Positions 52,690 through 60,912 of a stretch of 64,000 bases of DNA are shown piece by piece. How positions within the stretch are numbered: position 1 is the stretch's first letter; each line of letters starts with the position of its first letter. The translations under genes were made by a program, and so were the position numbers. The stretch lies in NCBI GenBank assembly GCA_052174135.1, contig JBQMRZ010000027.1, forward strand, positions 310,001 to 374,000, given 5' to 3'. Source of the DNA: Arsenophonus sp052174135. Its GTDB lineage: Bacteria; Pseudomonadota; Gammaproteobacteria; Enterobacterales; Enterobacteriaceae. The notes beneath the pieces are model-generated. The model was not told the DNA's origin and searched no databases. It worked only from the letters and a program-made list of their open reading frames with translations.

Positions 52690-53310
52690 TTACTTAGAGT
52701 AAAGCTCAACGATCAAGTGTTCGTTAATATCAGCAGATAAATCGGTACGTTCAGGAATATGTTTAAATACACCTTTCATATTAGTAGCATCAACTTCCAA
52801 CCAACTTGGTTTCTCGCGTTGTTCAGAAAGTTCTAAAGCAGCCTTAATACGAGATTGTTTTTTTGCTTTTTCACGAATACTAATAATATCATTTTCGGAA
52901 ACCTGATAAGAAGCAATATTAACTACTTGATGGTTTACCATAATAGCTTTATGACTAACCATCTGACGCGCTTCTGCTCTTGTTGCACCAAATCCCATAC
53001 GATAAACGATATTATCTAAGCGACTCTCAAGTAAATTTAAAAGATTTTCACCTGTGTTACCTTTTAATCGTGTTGCTTTTTTATAATAGTTACGAAACTG
53101 AAGTTCTAAGATACCATAAATACGACGAACTTTTTGTTTTTCACGTAACTGAATACCATAATCAGATAAACGTAATTTACGAGCGCCATGTTGTCCTGGC
53201 GCCTTTTCTAATTTACATTTTGTATCAATCGTGCGAACACCAGACTTAAGGAAAAGATCTGTACCTTCGCGACGGCATAGTTTTAGCTTAGGGCCTAAAT
53301 ATCTAGCCAT
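52690..53310 (-). CDS. rpsD: 30S ribosomal protein S4
   Basis: Primary 16S rRNA binder and translational repressor of the alpha operon in E. coli. The 206-aa product from ATG 53310 (MARYLGPKLKLCRREGTDLF) equals the E. coli length. A longer frame to 53382 would add 24 unrelated residues and is rejected; GGAGAAAAAA precedes 53310. The S4 RNA-binding domain lies at about residues 96-156. Confidence 0.97.
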   Translation of the reverse strand: MARYLGPKLKLCRREGTDLFLKSGVRTIDTKCKLEKAPGQHGARKLRLSDYGIQLREKQKVRRIYGILELQFRNYYKKATRLKGNTGENLLNLLESRLDNIVYRMGFGATRAEARQMVSHKAIMVNHQVVNIASYQVSENDIISIREKAKKQSRIKAALELSEQREKPSWLEVDATNMKGVFKHIPERTDLSADINEHLIVELYSK

Positions 53311-53347
53311 TTTTTTCTCCAATAATCCTAAAAAACGCGAAGTATAA

Positions 53348-53737
53348 TTAAACACAACGTTTTTTTGGCGGACGACAACCATTATGAGGGATCGGGGTCA
53401 CATCAGTAATGTTAGTAATGCGAAACCCAGCTGCATTTAACGTACGGATAGTTGATTCACGACCAGGCCCTGGCCCTTTAACCATAACTTCCAAATTTTT
53501 AATTCCATACTCTTTCACCGCTTCAACACAACGCTCTGCTGCAACTTGAGCAGCAAATGGAGTAGACTTACGGGAACCACGAAAACCAGAGCCACCTGCT
53601 GTTGCCCAACCCAATGTATTACCTTGACGATCAGTAATAGTAACAATTGTATTATTAAAAGAAGCATGAATATGAGCCACGCCATCTAAAATTTGTTTTC
53701 TTGTACGCTTACGCGTACGAATAGGTATTTTTGCCAT
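53348..53737 (-). CDS. rpsK: 30S ribosomal protein S11
   Basis: A 129-aa platform protein, the same length as E. coli. It contains HIHASFNNTIVTITDRQGN and the C-terminal PHNGCRPPKKRCV. It sits between rpsM and rpsD in the standard alpha-operon order. Confidence 0.98.
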   Translation of the reverse strand: MAKIPIRTRKRTRKQILDGVAHIHASFNNTIVTITDRQGNTLGWATAGGSGFRGSRKSTPFAAQVAAERCVEAVKEYGIKNLEVMVKGPGPGRESTIRTLNAAGFRITNITDVTPIPHNGCRPPKKRCV

Positions 53738-53757
53738 TATACTTAAATATCCCAGGT

Positions 53758-54114
53758 TTATTTTTTTATCGGCTTACGCGGGCCCTTACGAGTACGCGCA
53801 TTAGTTTTAGTTCGCTGACCGTGCACAGGAAGACCACGGCGATGACGTAAACCTCGATAACAACCAAGATCCATCAGACGCTTAATATTTAAGGTGATTT
53901 CGCGACGCAAATCACCTTCAACAATATATTTAGTAACTTCGCTACGTAATTTATCAATTTGCTCTTCAGACAACTCGCAGATTTTAATATATTCAAAAAT
54001 ACCACTTGCTGCACAGATTGATTGTGAGCGAGATTTACCAATCCCGTAAATCGATGTTAATGCGATTAGAGTATGTTCATGATCAGGGATATTAATTCCT
54101 CCTATACGGGCCAC
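53758..54114 (-). CDS. rpsM: 30S ribosomal protein S13
   Basis: First gene of the alpha operon, 118 aa (E. coli 118). It begins MARIGGINIPDHEHTLIALTSIYGIG and ends in the basic tail TNARTRKGPRKPIKK. The start is GTG at 54114, in place of the ATG of E. coli, behind TTAGGAGT. A promoter candidate lies 103-131 bases upstream. Confidence 0.97.
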   Translation of the reverse strand: MARIGGINIPDHEHTLIALTSIYGIGKSRSQSICAASGIFEYIKICELSEEQIDKLRSEVTKYIVEGDLRREITLNIKRLMDLGCYRGLRHRRGLPVHGQRTKTNARTRKGPRKPIKK

Positions 54115-54216
54115 TTATACACTCCTAAAGTTAAATATCATATATAAACTATGCTGAAAATAATTTTTTTTAAGTATTTTAATAATTATAAATTTCTTTA
54201 AAAAAAATGACCATTT

Positions 54217-54245
54217 AATCTAGCTGACTAAATTAATTTTTTCAA
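54217..54245 (-). promoter_or_regulatory. Candidate sigma-70 promoter of the alpha operon
   Basis: On the minus strand TTGAAA (54240-54245) and TAGATT (54217-54222) are separated by 17 bases, between rpmJ and rpsM where E. coli has the alpha promoter. AT-rich background raises the false-positive rate. The E. coli S4-binding pseudoknot leader is not recognisable in the following 100 bases. Confidence 0.4.
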
Positions 54246-54261
54246 GGAAAAATACTTTTTC

Positions 54262-54378
54262 TTAACCTTGTCGTTGTTTATGTCTTGGTTCAACACTGCA
54301 AATTACATGAATACTACCATTACGTTTAATAATTTTACAGTTTCTACATAATTTTTTAATAGAAGCACGAACTTTCAT
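54262..54378 (-). CDS. rpmJ: 50S ribosomal protein L36
   Basis: A 38-aa protein, MKVRASIKKLCRNCKII at the start and EPRHKQRQG at the end. The zinc-binding residues (two Cys in CRNC, a later Cys in ICSVEPRH and the His) are intact, so this is the zinc form. It follows secY at 48 bases and ends the spc operon. Confidence 0.96.
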   Translation of the reverse strand: MKVRASIKKLCRNCKIIKRNGSIHVICSVEPRHKQRQG

Positions 54379-54426
54379 TTTTTTTCACCTTTCCTTAACT
54401 TTTAAAGTAAATTAATTTAAAGGTAA

Positions 54427-55752
54427 TTATTTAATTTTAAGATTTGCTTTTTTCAAAGCAGATTCATATTGACTAGACATCATAAAAGTCTGTACTTGAG
54501 TCATAAAGTCCATAATAACAACCACGACAATTAAAAGTGAAGTACCACCAAAATAGAATGGCACTTTCATTGCGTCACGCATGAACTCAGGAATCAAACA
54601 AATAAAACTAATGTATAATGCGCCTACTAATGTTAACCGCGTCATTACTTTGTCAATATATTTAGCTGTTTGTTCTCCAGGACGAATTCCTGGTATAAAT
54701 GCACCAGATTTTTTTAAGTTATCTGCTGTTTCTCGTGGATTAAAAACTAATGCTGTATAAAAAAAACAAAAGAAAATAATTGCAGATGCATAAAGTAACA
54801 CATAAAGCGGTTGTCCTGGTTGTAAATACATTGAAATAGCTGTTAACCAATTCCAACCAGTTCCACCACCAAACCAAGAAACTATTGTACTTGGGAATAA
54901 TATAATACTAGAAGCAAAAATTGCAGGGATAACTCCTGCCATATTTACTTTTAATGGTAAATGAGTACTTTGTGTAGCATAAATACGTCTACCCTGTTGT
55001 TGATGCTTTGCATAATTAACAATTATACGACGTTGACCACGTTCCATAAAAACAACAAAATAAGTTACAGCAAACACTAAACCGGCAACAAATAATAACA
55101 AAAGAAAATGTAAATCGCCCTGTCTAGCTTGTTCGATTGTATGACCAATGGATGGTGGTAATCCAGCAACTATACCTGCAAAAATAATGATTGAGATACC
55201 GTTTCCAATACCTCTTTCAGTGATTTGTTCACCTAGCCACATTAAAAACATCGTTCCTGTTACTAAGCTAACAATAGCTGTAAAATAAAACTGAAAGCCA
55301 GGATTAATTACTAATCCTTGTATTCCAATCATATTTGGTAAACCTGTTGCAATTCCAATAGATTGGAATATTGCTAAGATAAAAGTACCATAACGCGTAT
55401 ACTGATTAATTTTACGACGACCAGCTTCTCCTTCTTTCTTGATTTCCGCTAATCGTGAATTAACTACAGTTAATAGTTGGAAAATAATTGATGCTGAAAT
55501 ATATGGCATAATTCCTAATGTGAAAATAGAAGCACGACTAAGAGCTCCACCAGAGAACATATTAAACATTTCAATAATAGTACCTTTTTGTTGTTCAAGT
55601 ATTTTAGCAAAAATGGTAGTATCAATTCCAGGGATAGGAATAAAAGAACCAATACGAAAAACAATTAACGCAAAAATAACAAAAAAAATCCTACGCTTAA
55701 GTTCGCCTATGTTACCTTTAGGACTTTGAAAATCTAAACCTGGTTGCTTCAC
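54427..55752 (-). CDS. secY: Protein translocase subunit SecY
   Basis: Central channel of the Sec translocon. About 441 aa (E. coli 443) with ten membrane segments; family landmarks are FRIGSFIPIPGID at the N-terminus, GERGIGNGISIIIFAGIVAGLP-like TERGIGNGISI, and FNPRETADNLKKSGAFIPGIRPG. No ATG is present: alignment with E. coli MAKQPGLDFQS puts the start at GTG 55752 (or ATT at 55755). An upstream GTG at 55782 would overlap rplO by 20 bases and add residues absent from the family. Confidence 0.95.
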   Translation of the reverse strand: MKQPGLDFQSPKGNIGELKRRIFFVIFALIVFRIGSFIPIPGIDTTIFAKILEQQKGTIIEMFNMFSGGALSRASIFTLGIMPYISASIIFQLLTVVNSRLAEIKKEGEAGRRKINQYTRYGTFILAIFQSIGIATGLPNMIGIQGLVINPGFQFYFTAIVSLVTGTMFLMWLGEQITERGIGNGISIIIFAGIVAGLPPSIGHTIEQARQGDLHFLLLLFVAGLVFAVTYFVVFMERGQRRIIVNYAKHQQQGRRIYATQSTHLPLKVNMAGVIPAIFASSIILFPSTIVSWFGGGTGWNWLTAISMYLQPGQPLYVLLYASAIIFFCFFYTALVFNPRETADNLKKSGAFIPGIRPGEQTAKYIDKVMTRLTLVGALYISFICLIPEFMRDAMKVPFYFGGTSLLIVVVVIMDFMTQVQTFMMSSQYESALKKANLKIK

Positions 55753-55762
55753 AATTTGTGAT

Positions 55763-56197
55763 TTATTCTTCAATTCTACCACCTACAGCTTCAATTATAT
55801 TACGTGCACCTTTTGTTACACCGAGACCACGTATAGTTACTGGACGATTAATTTCACCAGAAAGAATAATTTTCGCATATTTTATTTGAGCACCGATTAT
55901 ATTAGCAGCTTTCAGCACATTAAGATCAATAACATCACTTTTAATTTTAGAAAAATCTGATAAACGAACTTCTGCAGTAATCATTCTTTTATGTGAAATA
56001 AAACCAAATTTTGGTAAACGGCGATATAAAGACATTTGCCCGCCTTCAAAACCACGACGTATACTGCCACCAGAACGAGATTTCTGACCTTTATGACCGC
56101 GTCCTCCAGTTTTACCTAAACCTGAACCAACACCACGACCTACACGTTTAGATGTATGTTTAGAACCTTTAGCTGGTGACAGAGTATTTAAGCGCAC
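55763..56197 (-). CDS. rplO: 50S ribosomal protein L15
   Basis: 144 aa (E. coli 144). It starts MRLNTLSPAKGSKHTSKRVGRG with the glycine-rich loop GSGLGKTGGRGHKGQKSRSG, and ends EAVGGRIEE. The start is GTG at 56197, three bases after the rpmD stop. Confidence 0.97.
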   Translation of the reverse strand: MRLNTLSPAKGSKHTSKRVGRGVGSGLGKTGGRGHKGQKSRSGGSIRRGFEGGQMSLYRRLPKFGFISHKRMITAEVRLSDFSKIKSDVIDLNVLKAANIIGAQIKYAKIILSGEINRPVTIRGLGVTKGARNIIEAVGGRIEE

Positions 56198-56200
56198 TCG

Positions 56201-56383
56201 TTATTCCTTATTAATTTTAACCATATATGAGATTAAATTAATCATACCACGAATCGCTGGTGTATCTTCACGCTCTACAGTATGATTAATGCGACGTAGA
56301 CCCAAACCAATCAATGTTGCCTTATGTTTTGGCAAACAACCAATAGAACTGCGAACTTGTGTAACTTTGATAATCTTAGCCAT
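56201..56383 (-). CDS. rpmD: 50S ribosomal protein L30
   Basis: 60 aa (E. coli 59), MAKIIKVTQVRSSIGCLPKH at the start and the LGLRRINHTVEREDTPAIRG core. It lies between rpsE (5-base gap) and rplO (3-base gap). Confidence 0.96.
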   Translation of the reverse strand: MAKIIKVTQVRSSIGCLPKHKATLIGLGLRRINHTVEREDTPAIRGMINLISYMVKINKE

Positions 56384-56388
56384 AATAA

Positions 56389-56898
56389 TTAACCATTACC
56401 CCTCAAAATTTCTTTAACGGATTTACCACGCTTAGCTGCTACCATTTCTGGTGATTTCATGCTATCCAAAGCATCTAATGTTGCACGAACAACATTAATT
56501 GGATTTGTGGAACCATATGTTTTAGCTAGTACATTATGAATACCAGCAACCTCTAAAACAGCACGCATGGCTCCGCCTGCAATAATACCAGTACCTTCAT
56601 GAGCAGGTTGCATAAACACACAAGAGCCTGTATGAGTACCTTTTACAGGATGATATAAAGTACCATTATTAAGGGCGACATTTTTCATATTTCGACGAGC
56701 TTTTTCCATCGCTTTCTGAATTGCTGCTGGAACTTCACGCGCTTTACCATAACCAAAACCAATGCGACCATTACCATCACCAACAACAGTTAATGCAGTA
56801 AAACTAAAAATACGACCACCTTTAACAGTCTTAGCTACACGATTTACAGCGATCAGTTTTTCTTGCAGTTCGCTAGTTTGTTTTTCAATGTTAGCCAT
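56389..56898 (-). CDS. rpsE: 30S ribosomal protein S5
   Basis: Decoding-fidelity protein of the 30S body. 169 aa (E. coli 167). The N-terminal dsRBD-like domain includes KTVKGGRIFSFTALTVVGDG; the C-terminal part has GTGIIAGGAMRAVLEVAGI. Spc-operon position is as expected. Confidence 0.98.
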   Translation of the reverse strand: MANIEKQTSELQEKLIAVNRVAKTVKGGRIFSFTALTVVGDGNGRIGFGYGKAREVPAAIQKAMEKARRNMKNVALNNGTLYHPVKGTHTGSCVFMQPAHEGTGIIAGGAMRAVLEVAGIHNVLAKTYGSTNPINVVRATLDALDSMKSPEMVAAKRGKSVKEILRGNG

Positions 56899-56913
56899 TT
56901 TAAGACCTCTATA

Positions 56914-57267
56914 TTAAAACTTAAGACCGGCTTCACGAGCAGCATTTGCTAACGCCTGAACTCGACCATGATATTGAAAACCAGAACGGTCAAAAGCAAT
57001 TTCTTTAATGCCTTTTTCCAGAGCACGCAATGCAACTAATTTACCAACTATTGATGCAGCTTCTTTGTTTCCTGTATATTTTACTTTTCCATTAATTGCT
57101 TTTTCTATAGTGGAAGCAACTACCAAAGTTTCAGAATTATTTGGCGTAATAATCTGCGCATAAATATGACGGGGTGTACAATGTACTACCAAACGCATTG
57201 CGCCAAGTTCATGAAGTTTACGGCGTGTACGAGTCGCACGACGAATACGAGCTACTTTTTTATCCAT
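56914..57267 (-). CDS. rplR: 50S ribosomal protein L18
   Basis: 5S rRNA binder, 117 aa from ATG 57267 (MDKKVARIRRATRTRRKLHE), equal to E. coli. A longer frame to 57390 overlaps rplF by more than 100 bases and is rejected. It ends in DRSGFQYHGRVQALANAAREAGLKF, split by the usual GFxYHGRV motif. Confidence 0.97.
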   Translation of the reverse strand: MDKKVARIRRATRTRRKLHELGAMRLVVHCTPRHIYAQIITPNNSETLVVASTIEKAINGKVKYTGNKEAASIVGKLVALRALEKGIKEIAFDRSGFQYHGRVQALANAAREAGLKF

Positions 57268-57277
57268 AGTATTACAC

Positions 57278-57811
57278 TTACTTTTTCTTAGCCTCTTTAG
57301 TACGTACGATTTCATTAACATAACGAATACCCTTACCTTTATAAGGTTCAGGTCGACGATAATCACGCAATTCCGCTGCAACTTGACCAATTAATTGTTT
57401 ATTTATACCTTTAAGTACAATTTCAGTTTGTGAAGGACATTTCGCAGTAACACCTATTGGTATCTTATACTCTATTTGGTGAGAAAAACCTAAAGATAAA
57501 TTTATAATATTATTTTTAATAGCTACGCGATAACCAACACCAATTAACTGAAGTTTCTTAGTGAACCCCTTGGAAACACCAATAACCATTGCATTCAATA
57601 AAGATCGAGTCGTGCCTGCTTGTGCCCATGCATTAGAAAAACCCTCATGAGGTGTAAATTTTAATTGATTAATATCATACTTAACTTTAATAGCTTTATG
57701 GACTGTATGAGTAAATTCACCATTTTTACCTTTAATCACTATGTTTTGACCGTTAAGTTTAACCTCTACACTAACAGGGATCACAATAGGTGTTTTTGCC
57801 ACACGAGACAT
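57278..57811 (-). CDS. rplF: 50S ribosomal protein L6
   Basis: 177 aa from ATG 57811 (MSRVAKTPIVIPVSVEV), equal to E. coli; GGAGAGAAAA precedes it. The extension to 57841 overlaps rpsH and is rejected. The C-terminal signature RRPEPYKGKGIRY is intact. Confidence 0.97.
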   Translation of the reverse strand: MSRVAKTPIVIPVSVEVKLNGQNIVIKGKNGEFTHTVHKAIKVKYDINQLKFTPHEGFSNAWAQAGTTRSLLNAMVIGVSKGFTKKLQLIGVGYRVAIKNNIINLSLGFSHQIEYKIPIGVTAKCPSQTEIVLKGINKQLIGQVAAELRDYRRPEPYKGKGIRYVNEIVRTKEAKKK

Positions 57812-57825
57812 TTTTTCTCTCCAAA

Positions 57826-58221
57826 TTAAGCTACATAGCAAATAATTTCTCCACCTAAACTTGCTTGGCGAGCTGAACGATCAGTCATAATGCCTTTAGA
57901 AGTAGAGATAATGGCAATGCCTAAACCAGCCATAACCCGTGGTAGGTCATCTTTTTTCTTATAGATCCGTAAACTTGGGCGACTTATACGGTCAATGTTT
58001 TCTATAACAGCTTTTCCATTAAAATATTTCAATGTAATTTCCAATATTTTTGGTTCAATATTGCATTTAATTTTAAAATCCTTAATATAACCCTCTTTCT
58101 TAAGTACTGTAGCAATTGCTACCTTTATTTTAGTGGAAGGAAGGTTAATTATAGATTTTTTGGCAATCTGGCCATTACGGATACGAGTTATCATATCTGC
58201 AATTGGATCTTGCATGCTCAT
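57826..58221 (-). CDS. rpsH: 30S ribosomal protein S8
   Basis: Binds 16S rRNA helix 21 and in E. coli represses the spc operon. 131 aa (E. coli 130), MSMQDPIADMITRIRNGQ at the start and the STSKGIMTDRSARQASLGGE signature near the end. Confidence 0.98.
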   Translation of the reverse strand: MSMQDPIADMITRIRNGQIAKKSIINLPSTKIKVAIATVLKKEGYIKDFKIKCNIEPKILEITLKYFNGKAVIENIDRISRPSLRIYKKKDDLPRVMAGLGIAIISTSKGIMTDRSARQASLGGEIICYVA

Positions 58222-58258
58222 TTATCTTTACTCCTGTAATTCACCTTAATTATGATAG

Positions 58259-58564
58259 TTACCAGCTGGCTTTTTTAAGACCAGGGATTTCACCGCGCAT
58301 AGCAGATTCACGGACTTTAATACGGCTTAAACCAAATTTTCGCAAAAAACCATGTGGCCGTCCAGTTTGTCGACAACGATTTCGTCGACGAGAAGGACTA
58401 GAGTCGCGTGGTAAAGTTTGTAACTTAAGAACAGCATTCCAACGATCTTCATTTGATGTATTTATAGCAGAAATAATAGTTTTTAACTCTACACGTTTTA
58501 TGAAAAATTTTTTAATTAATTTTGCACGTTTTACATCTCGCGCTTTCATTGATTGTTTGGCCAT
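58259..58564 (-). CDS. rpsN: 30S ribosomal protein S14
   Basis: 101 aa, equal to E. coli. This is the zinc-free form: the region near residues 60-75 reads PSRRRNRCRQTGRPHG without CxxC pairs. It lies 12 bases after rplE. Confidence 0.97.
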   Translation of the reverse strand: MAKQSMKARDVKRAKLIKKFFIKRVELKTIISAINTSNEDRWNAVLKLQTLPRDSSPSRRRNRCRQTGRPHGFLRKFGLSRIKVRESAMRGEIPGLKKASW

Positions 58565-58576
58565 AAATAGTCTACC

Positions 58577-59116
58577 TTACTTACGGAATGGAAAGTTAAA
58601 AGCCATTAACAATGCAAAACCTTCACTATCTGATTTTGCAGTAGTAGTGATAGTAATGTCTAAACCACGTACACGATCTACTTTATCATAATTAATTTCA
58701 GGAAAAATAATTTGTTCACGTACACCCATGCTGTAATTACCACGACCATCAAATGATTTGGTAGATAAACCACGAAAATCACGGATACGTGGTATAACAA
58801 TAAAAATTAGACGTTCAAAAAATTCCCACATACGTTCGCCTCGTAAAGTTACTTTACAACCTATTGGGTAGCCTTGACGAATTTTAAAACCTGCAACAGA
58901 TTTTCGTACTTTGGTAATTAATGGTTTTTGTCCTGTTATTGCTGCTAAATTAGCGATTGTACTATCAAGTAGTTTTTTGTTAGTAATTGCCTCACCAACA
59001 CCCATGTTCAAAGTGATCTTTTCAATTCGAGGAACTTGCATGACAGAATTATAGCCAAATTTAATTTTTAAATTTTTGGTTACCTCGTCTTTATAATAAT
59101 CATGCAATTTCGCCAT
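58577..59116 (-). CDS. rplE: 50S ribosomal protein L5
   Basis: 5S rRNA binder contacting the P-site tRNA. 179 aa from ATG 59116 (MAKLHDYYKDEV), as in E. coli; a start at 59128 would add MEYI and nearly touch rplX. GGAGTATATA precedes 59116. Contains VTLRGERMWEFFERL and GVREQIIFPEI. Confidence 0.97.
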   Translation of the reverse strand: MAKLHDYYKDEVTKNLKIKFGYNSVMQVPRIEKITLNMGVGEAITNKKLLDSTIANLAAITGQKPLITKVRKSVAGFKIRQGYPIGCKVTLRGERMWEFFERLIFIVIPRIRDFRGLSTKSFDGRGNYSMGVREQIIFPEINYDKVDRVRGLDITITTTAKSDSEGFALLMAFNFPFRK

Positions 59117-59131
59117 TATATACTCCAAAAA

Positions 59132-59446
59132 TTATTTAATAGTTTCATTATTAGATTTTAAAAAACGTACTTTTTTACCATTTTCGAATCTAAAACCAAC
59201 TCGATTAGCTTTGCCAGTTATTAAATTAAGAATTGCAATGTTAGAAATGTCAATTACTGCTTCTTTTTCTAAAATTCCGCCAGGTTGATTTGAGGACGGA
59301 ATAGGTTTTTGGTGCTTCTTAACTAAATTAATTCCTTCAACAATAACTTTACCAAAAGAAAAAACTCGTTTTATTTTACCATGTTTACCTTTATCTTTGC
59401 CAGTTAATATGATAACTTTATCATCTCGACGTATTTTTGATGCCAT
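59132..59446 (-). CDS. rplX: 50S ribosomal protein L24
   Basis: Assembly-initiating protein, 104 aa (E. coli 104). A KOW motif is visible in RRDDKVIILTGKDKGKHGKI, and NLVKKHQKPIP follows. Standard rplN-rplX-rplE order. Confidence 0.97.
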   Translation of the reverse strand: MASKIRRDDKVIILTGKDKGKHGKIKRVFSFGKVIVEGINLVKKHQKPIPSSNQPGGILEKEAVIDISNIAILNLITGKANRVGFRFENGKKVRFLKSNNETIK

Positions 59447-59467
59447 TATGTTTTCTCTTTATTTTTA

Positions 59468-59839
59468 TTATAAGACTTCTGATGCCAAAGAGATAATTTT
59501 CATAAATTTCTCAATACGAAGCTCACGAGTTACCGCACCGAAAATGCGTGTACCAATAACCTGTTCACTTGTATCATTTAATAACACACAGGCATTGCAA
59601 TCAAACCGAATGACAGAACCGTCAGGACGGCGAACACCTTTTTTAGTACGTACAACTACAGCTTTTAAGACATCACCTTTTTTTACTTTACCACGTGGAA
59701 TTGCTTCTTTAACAGAAATCTTGATTATATTACCTATATTTGCATAGCGACGACGTGAGCCACCCAAGACCTTTATACACATTACGCGGCGTGCTCCAGA
59801 GTTATCGGCTACACTTAATATAGTTTGTTCTTGGATCAT
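59468..59839 (-). CDS. rplN: 50S ribosomal protein L14
   Basis: First gene of the spc operon, 123 aa (E. coli 123). It begins MIQEQTILSVADNSGARRVMC and includes GDVLKAVVVRTKKGVRRPDG. The start follows GGAGTAATAAA. A 185-base spacer with a long hairpin and a TATAAT at 59914-59919 (minus strand, poor -35) separates it from rpsQ. Confidence 0.98.
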   Translation of the reverse strand: MIQEQTILSVADNSGARRVMCIKVLGGSRRRYANIGNIIKISVKEAIPRGKVKKGDVLKAVVVRTKKGVRRPDGSVIRFDCNACVLLNDTSEQVIGTRIFGAVTRELRIEKFMKIISLASEVL

Positions 59840-59952
59840 TTTATTACTCCGCTAAATATTAACTAAAAATTAAATTACTTTTAATATAAATTAAAGAAAT
59901 GATACTTTTAACTATTATAATAATTTATAACTATAGCATTACATTATTAAGA

Positions 59953-60008
59953 TGTATAGAAAAAATAAACACCTCTTTTAACAAAGAGGTGTTTATTTTT
60001 TCTATACA
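59953..60008. terminator. Hairpin with perfect 26-bp arms between S10 and spc operons
   Basis: Arms 59953-59978 and 59983-60008 are exact reverse complements around a 4-base loop; the inner stem contains ACCTCTTT/AAAGAGGT and the outer part a run of A paired to T. It lies 16 bases after the rpsQ stop. Location at the S10/spc boundary, and A/T runs flanking the core, fit an intrinsic terminator on either strand. Confidence 0.75.
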
Positions 60009-60024
60009 GTGATTGTATACCACA

Positions 60025-60279
60025 TTATAGAATAGCCTTTTCTACAACACGAACGAGTATCCATGATTTTATTTTAGATAGCGGACGAATTTCACGGATT
60101 TCTACTAAATCACCGATACTACATTCATTGTTCTCATCATGTACATGTAATTTTGTTGTACGACGAATAAACTTGCCATATAAAGGGTGTTTTACGATAC
60201 GCTCAATAGTAACAACAATAGATTTCTCCATTTTATCACTAGTTACACGACCTTGCAAAGTACGAGTTTTATCACTCAT
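60025..60279 (-). CDS. rpsQ: 30S ribosomal protein S17
   Basis: 84 aa (E. coli 84), MSDKTRTLQGRVTSDKMEKS at the start, with VKHPLYGKFIRRTTKLHVHDE. Last gene of the S10 operon. Confidence 0.97.
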   Translation of the reverse strand: MSDKTRTLQGRVTSDKMEKSIVVTIERIVKHPLYGKFIRRTTKLHVHDENNECSIGDLVEIREIRPLSKIKSWILVRVVEKAIL

Positions 60280-60299
60280 TCATTATATACCTCATTTTT

Positions 60300-60488
60300 T
60301 TATCTTTTCACTTCACTTAATAAGGTTTTAATACGTGCAATATCACGACGCACTTGTTTTAACAAATGAGACTGTTGTAATTTCCCAGTTTTTGTCTGCA
60401 TACTCAAGTTAAACTGTTCACGTGAAAGATTAAGCAATTCAATATTTAACTCTTCAAGATTTTTTTTACGTAATTCTTTTACTTTCAT
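60300..60488 (-). CDS. rpmC: 50S ribosomal protein L29
   Basis: 62 aa (E. coli 63), a two-helix protein near the tunnel exit: MKVKELRKKNLEELNIELL and the KQVRRDIARIKTLL end. Its ATG overlaps the rplP stop by one base. Confidence 0.96.
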   Translation of the reverse strand: MKVKELRKKNLEELNIELLNLSREQFNLSMQTKTGKLQQSHLLKQVRRDIARIKTLLSEVKR

Positions 60489-60898
60489 TACATCAGCGCC
60501 TTGGTTACAAAAGTTGTTTTAATAGGGAGTTTTCCTGCTGCTAATTTAAATGCTTCACGAGCTAGTTCTTCTGGAATTCCATCCATCTCATAAAGAATTT
60601 TACCTGGTTGAATTAAAGCAACCCAATATTCTACGTTACCCTTACCTTTACCCATACGTACTTCAAGTGGTTTTTCAGTAATTGGTTTATCTGGAAATAT
60701 ACGAATCCAAATTTTACCTTGACGCTTAACAGCGCGAGTCATTGCACGACGTGCCGCTTCAATCTGTCGCGCCGTTAAACGTCCACGGCCAACTGCCTTT
60801 AGACCGAAAGTTCCAAAGCTAATATCCGTACCTGCAGCTAGACCGCGATTGCGACCTTTATGCATTTTACGGAATTTCGTACGTTTTGGTTGTAACAT
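60488..60898 (-). CDS. rplP: 50S ribosomal protein L16
   Basis: 136 aa (E. coli 136), needed for A-site tRNA accommodation. MLQPKRTKFRKMHKGRNRGL at the start and RMGKGKGNVEYWVALIQPG in the middle. It lies 14 bases after rpsC. Confidence 0.98.
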   Translation of the reverse strand: MLQPKRTKFRKMHKGRNRGLAAGTDISFGTFGLKAVGRGRLTARQIEAARRAMTRAVKRQGKIWIRIFPDKPITEKPLEVRMGKGKGNVEYWVALIQPGKILYEMDGIPEELAREAFKLAAGKLPIKTTFVTKALM

Positions 60899-60912
60899 TA
60901 TAGCAACTCTCC

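Noticed and set aside
52980..53249. 89-aa plus-strand frame inside rpsD
   Set aside because: Antisense shadow of the S4 gene; no family features.
58203..58691. 162-aa plus-strand frame over rpsN and rplE
   Set aside because: Antisense shadow of two conserved ribosomal protein genes.
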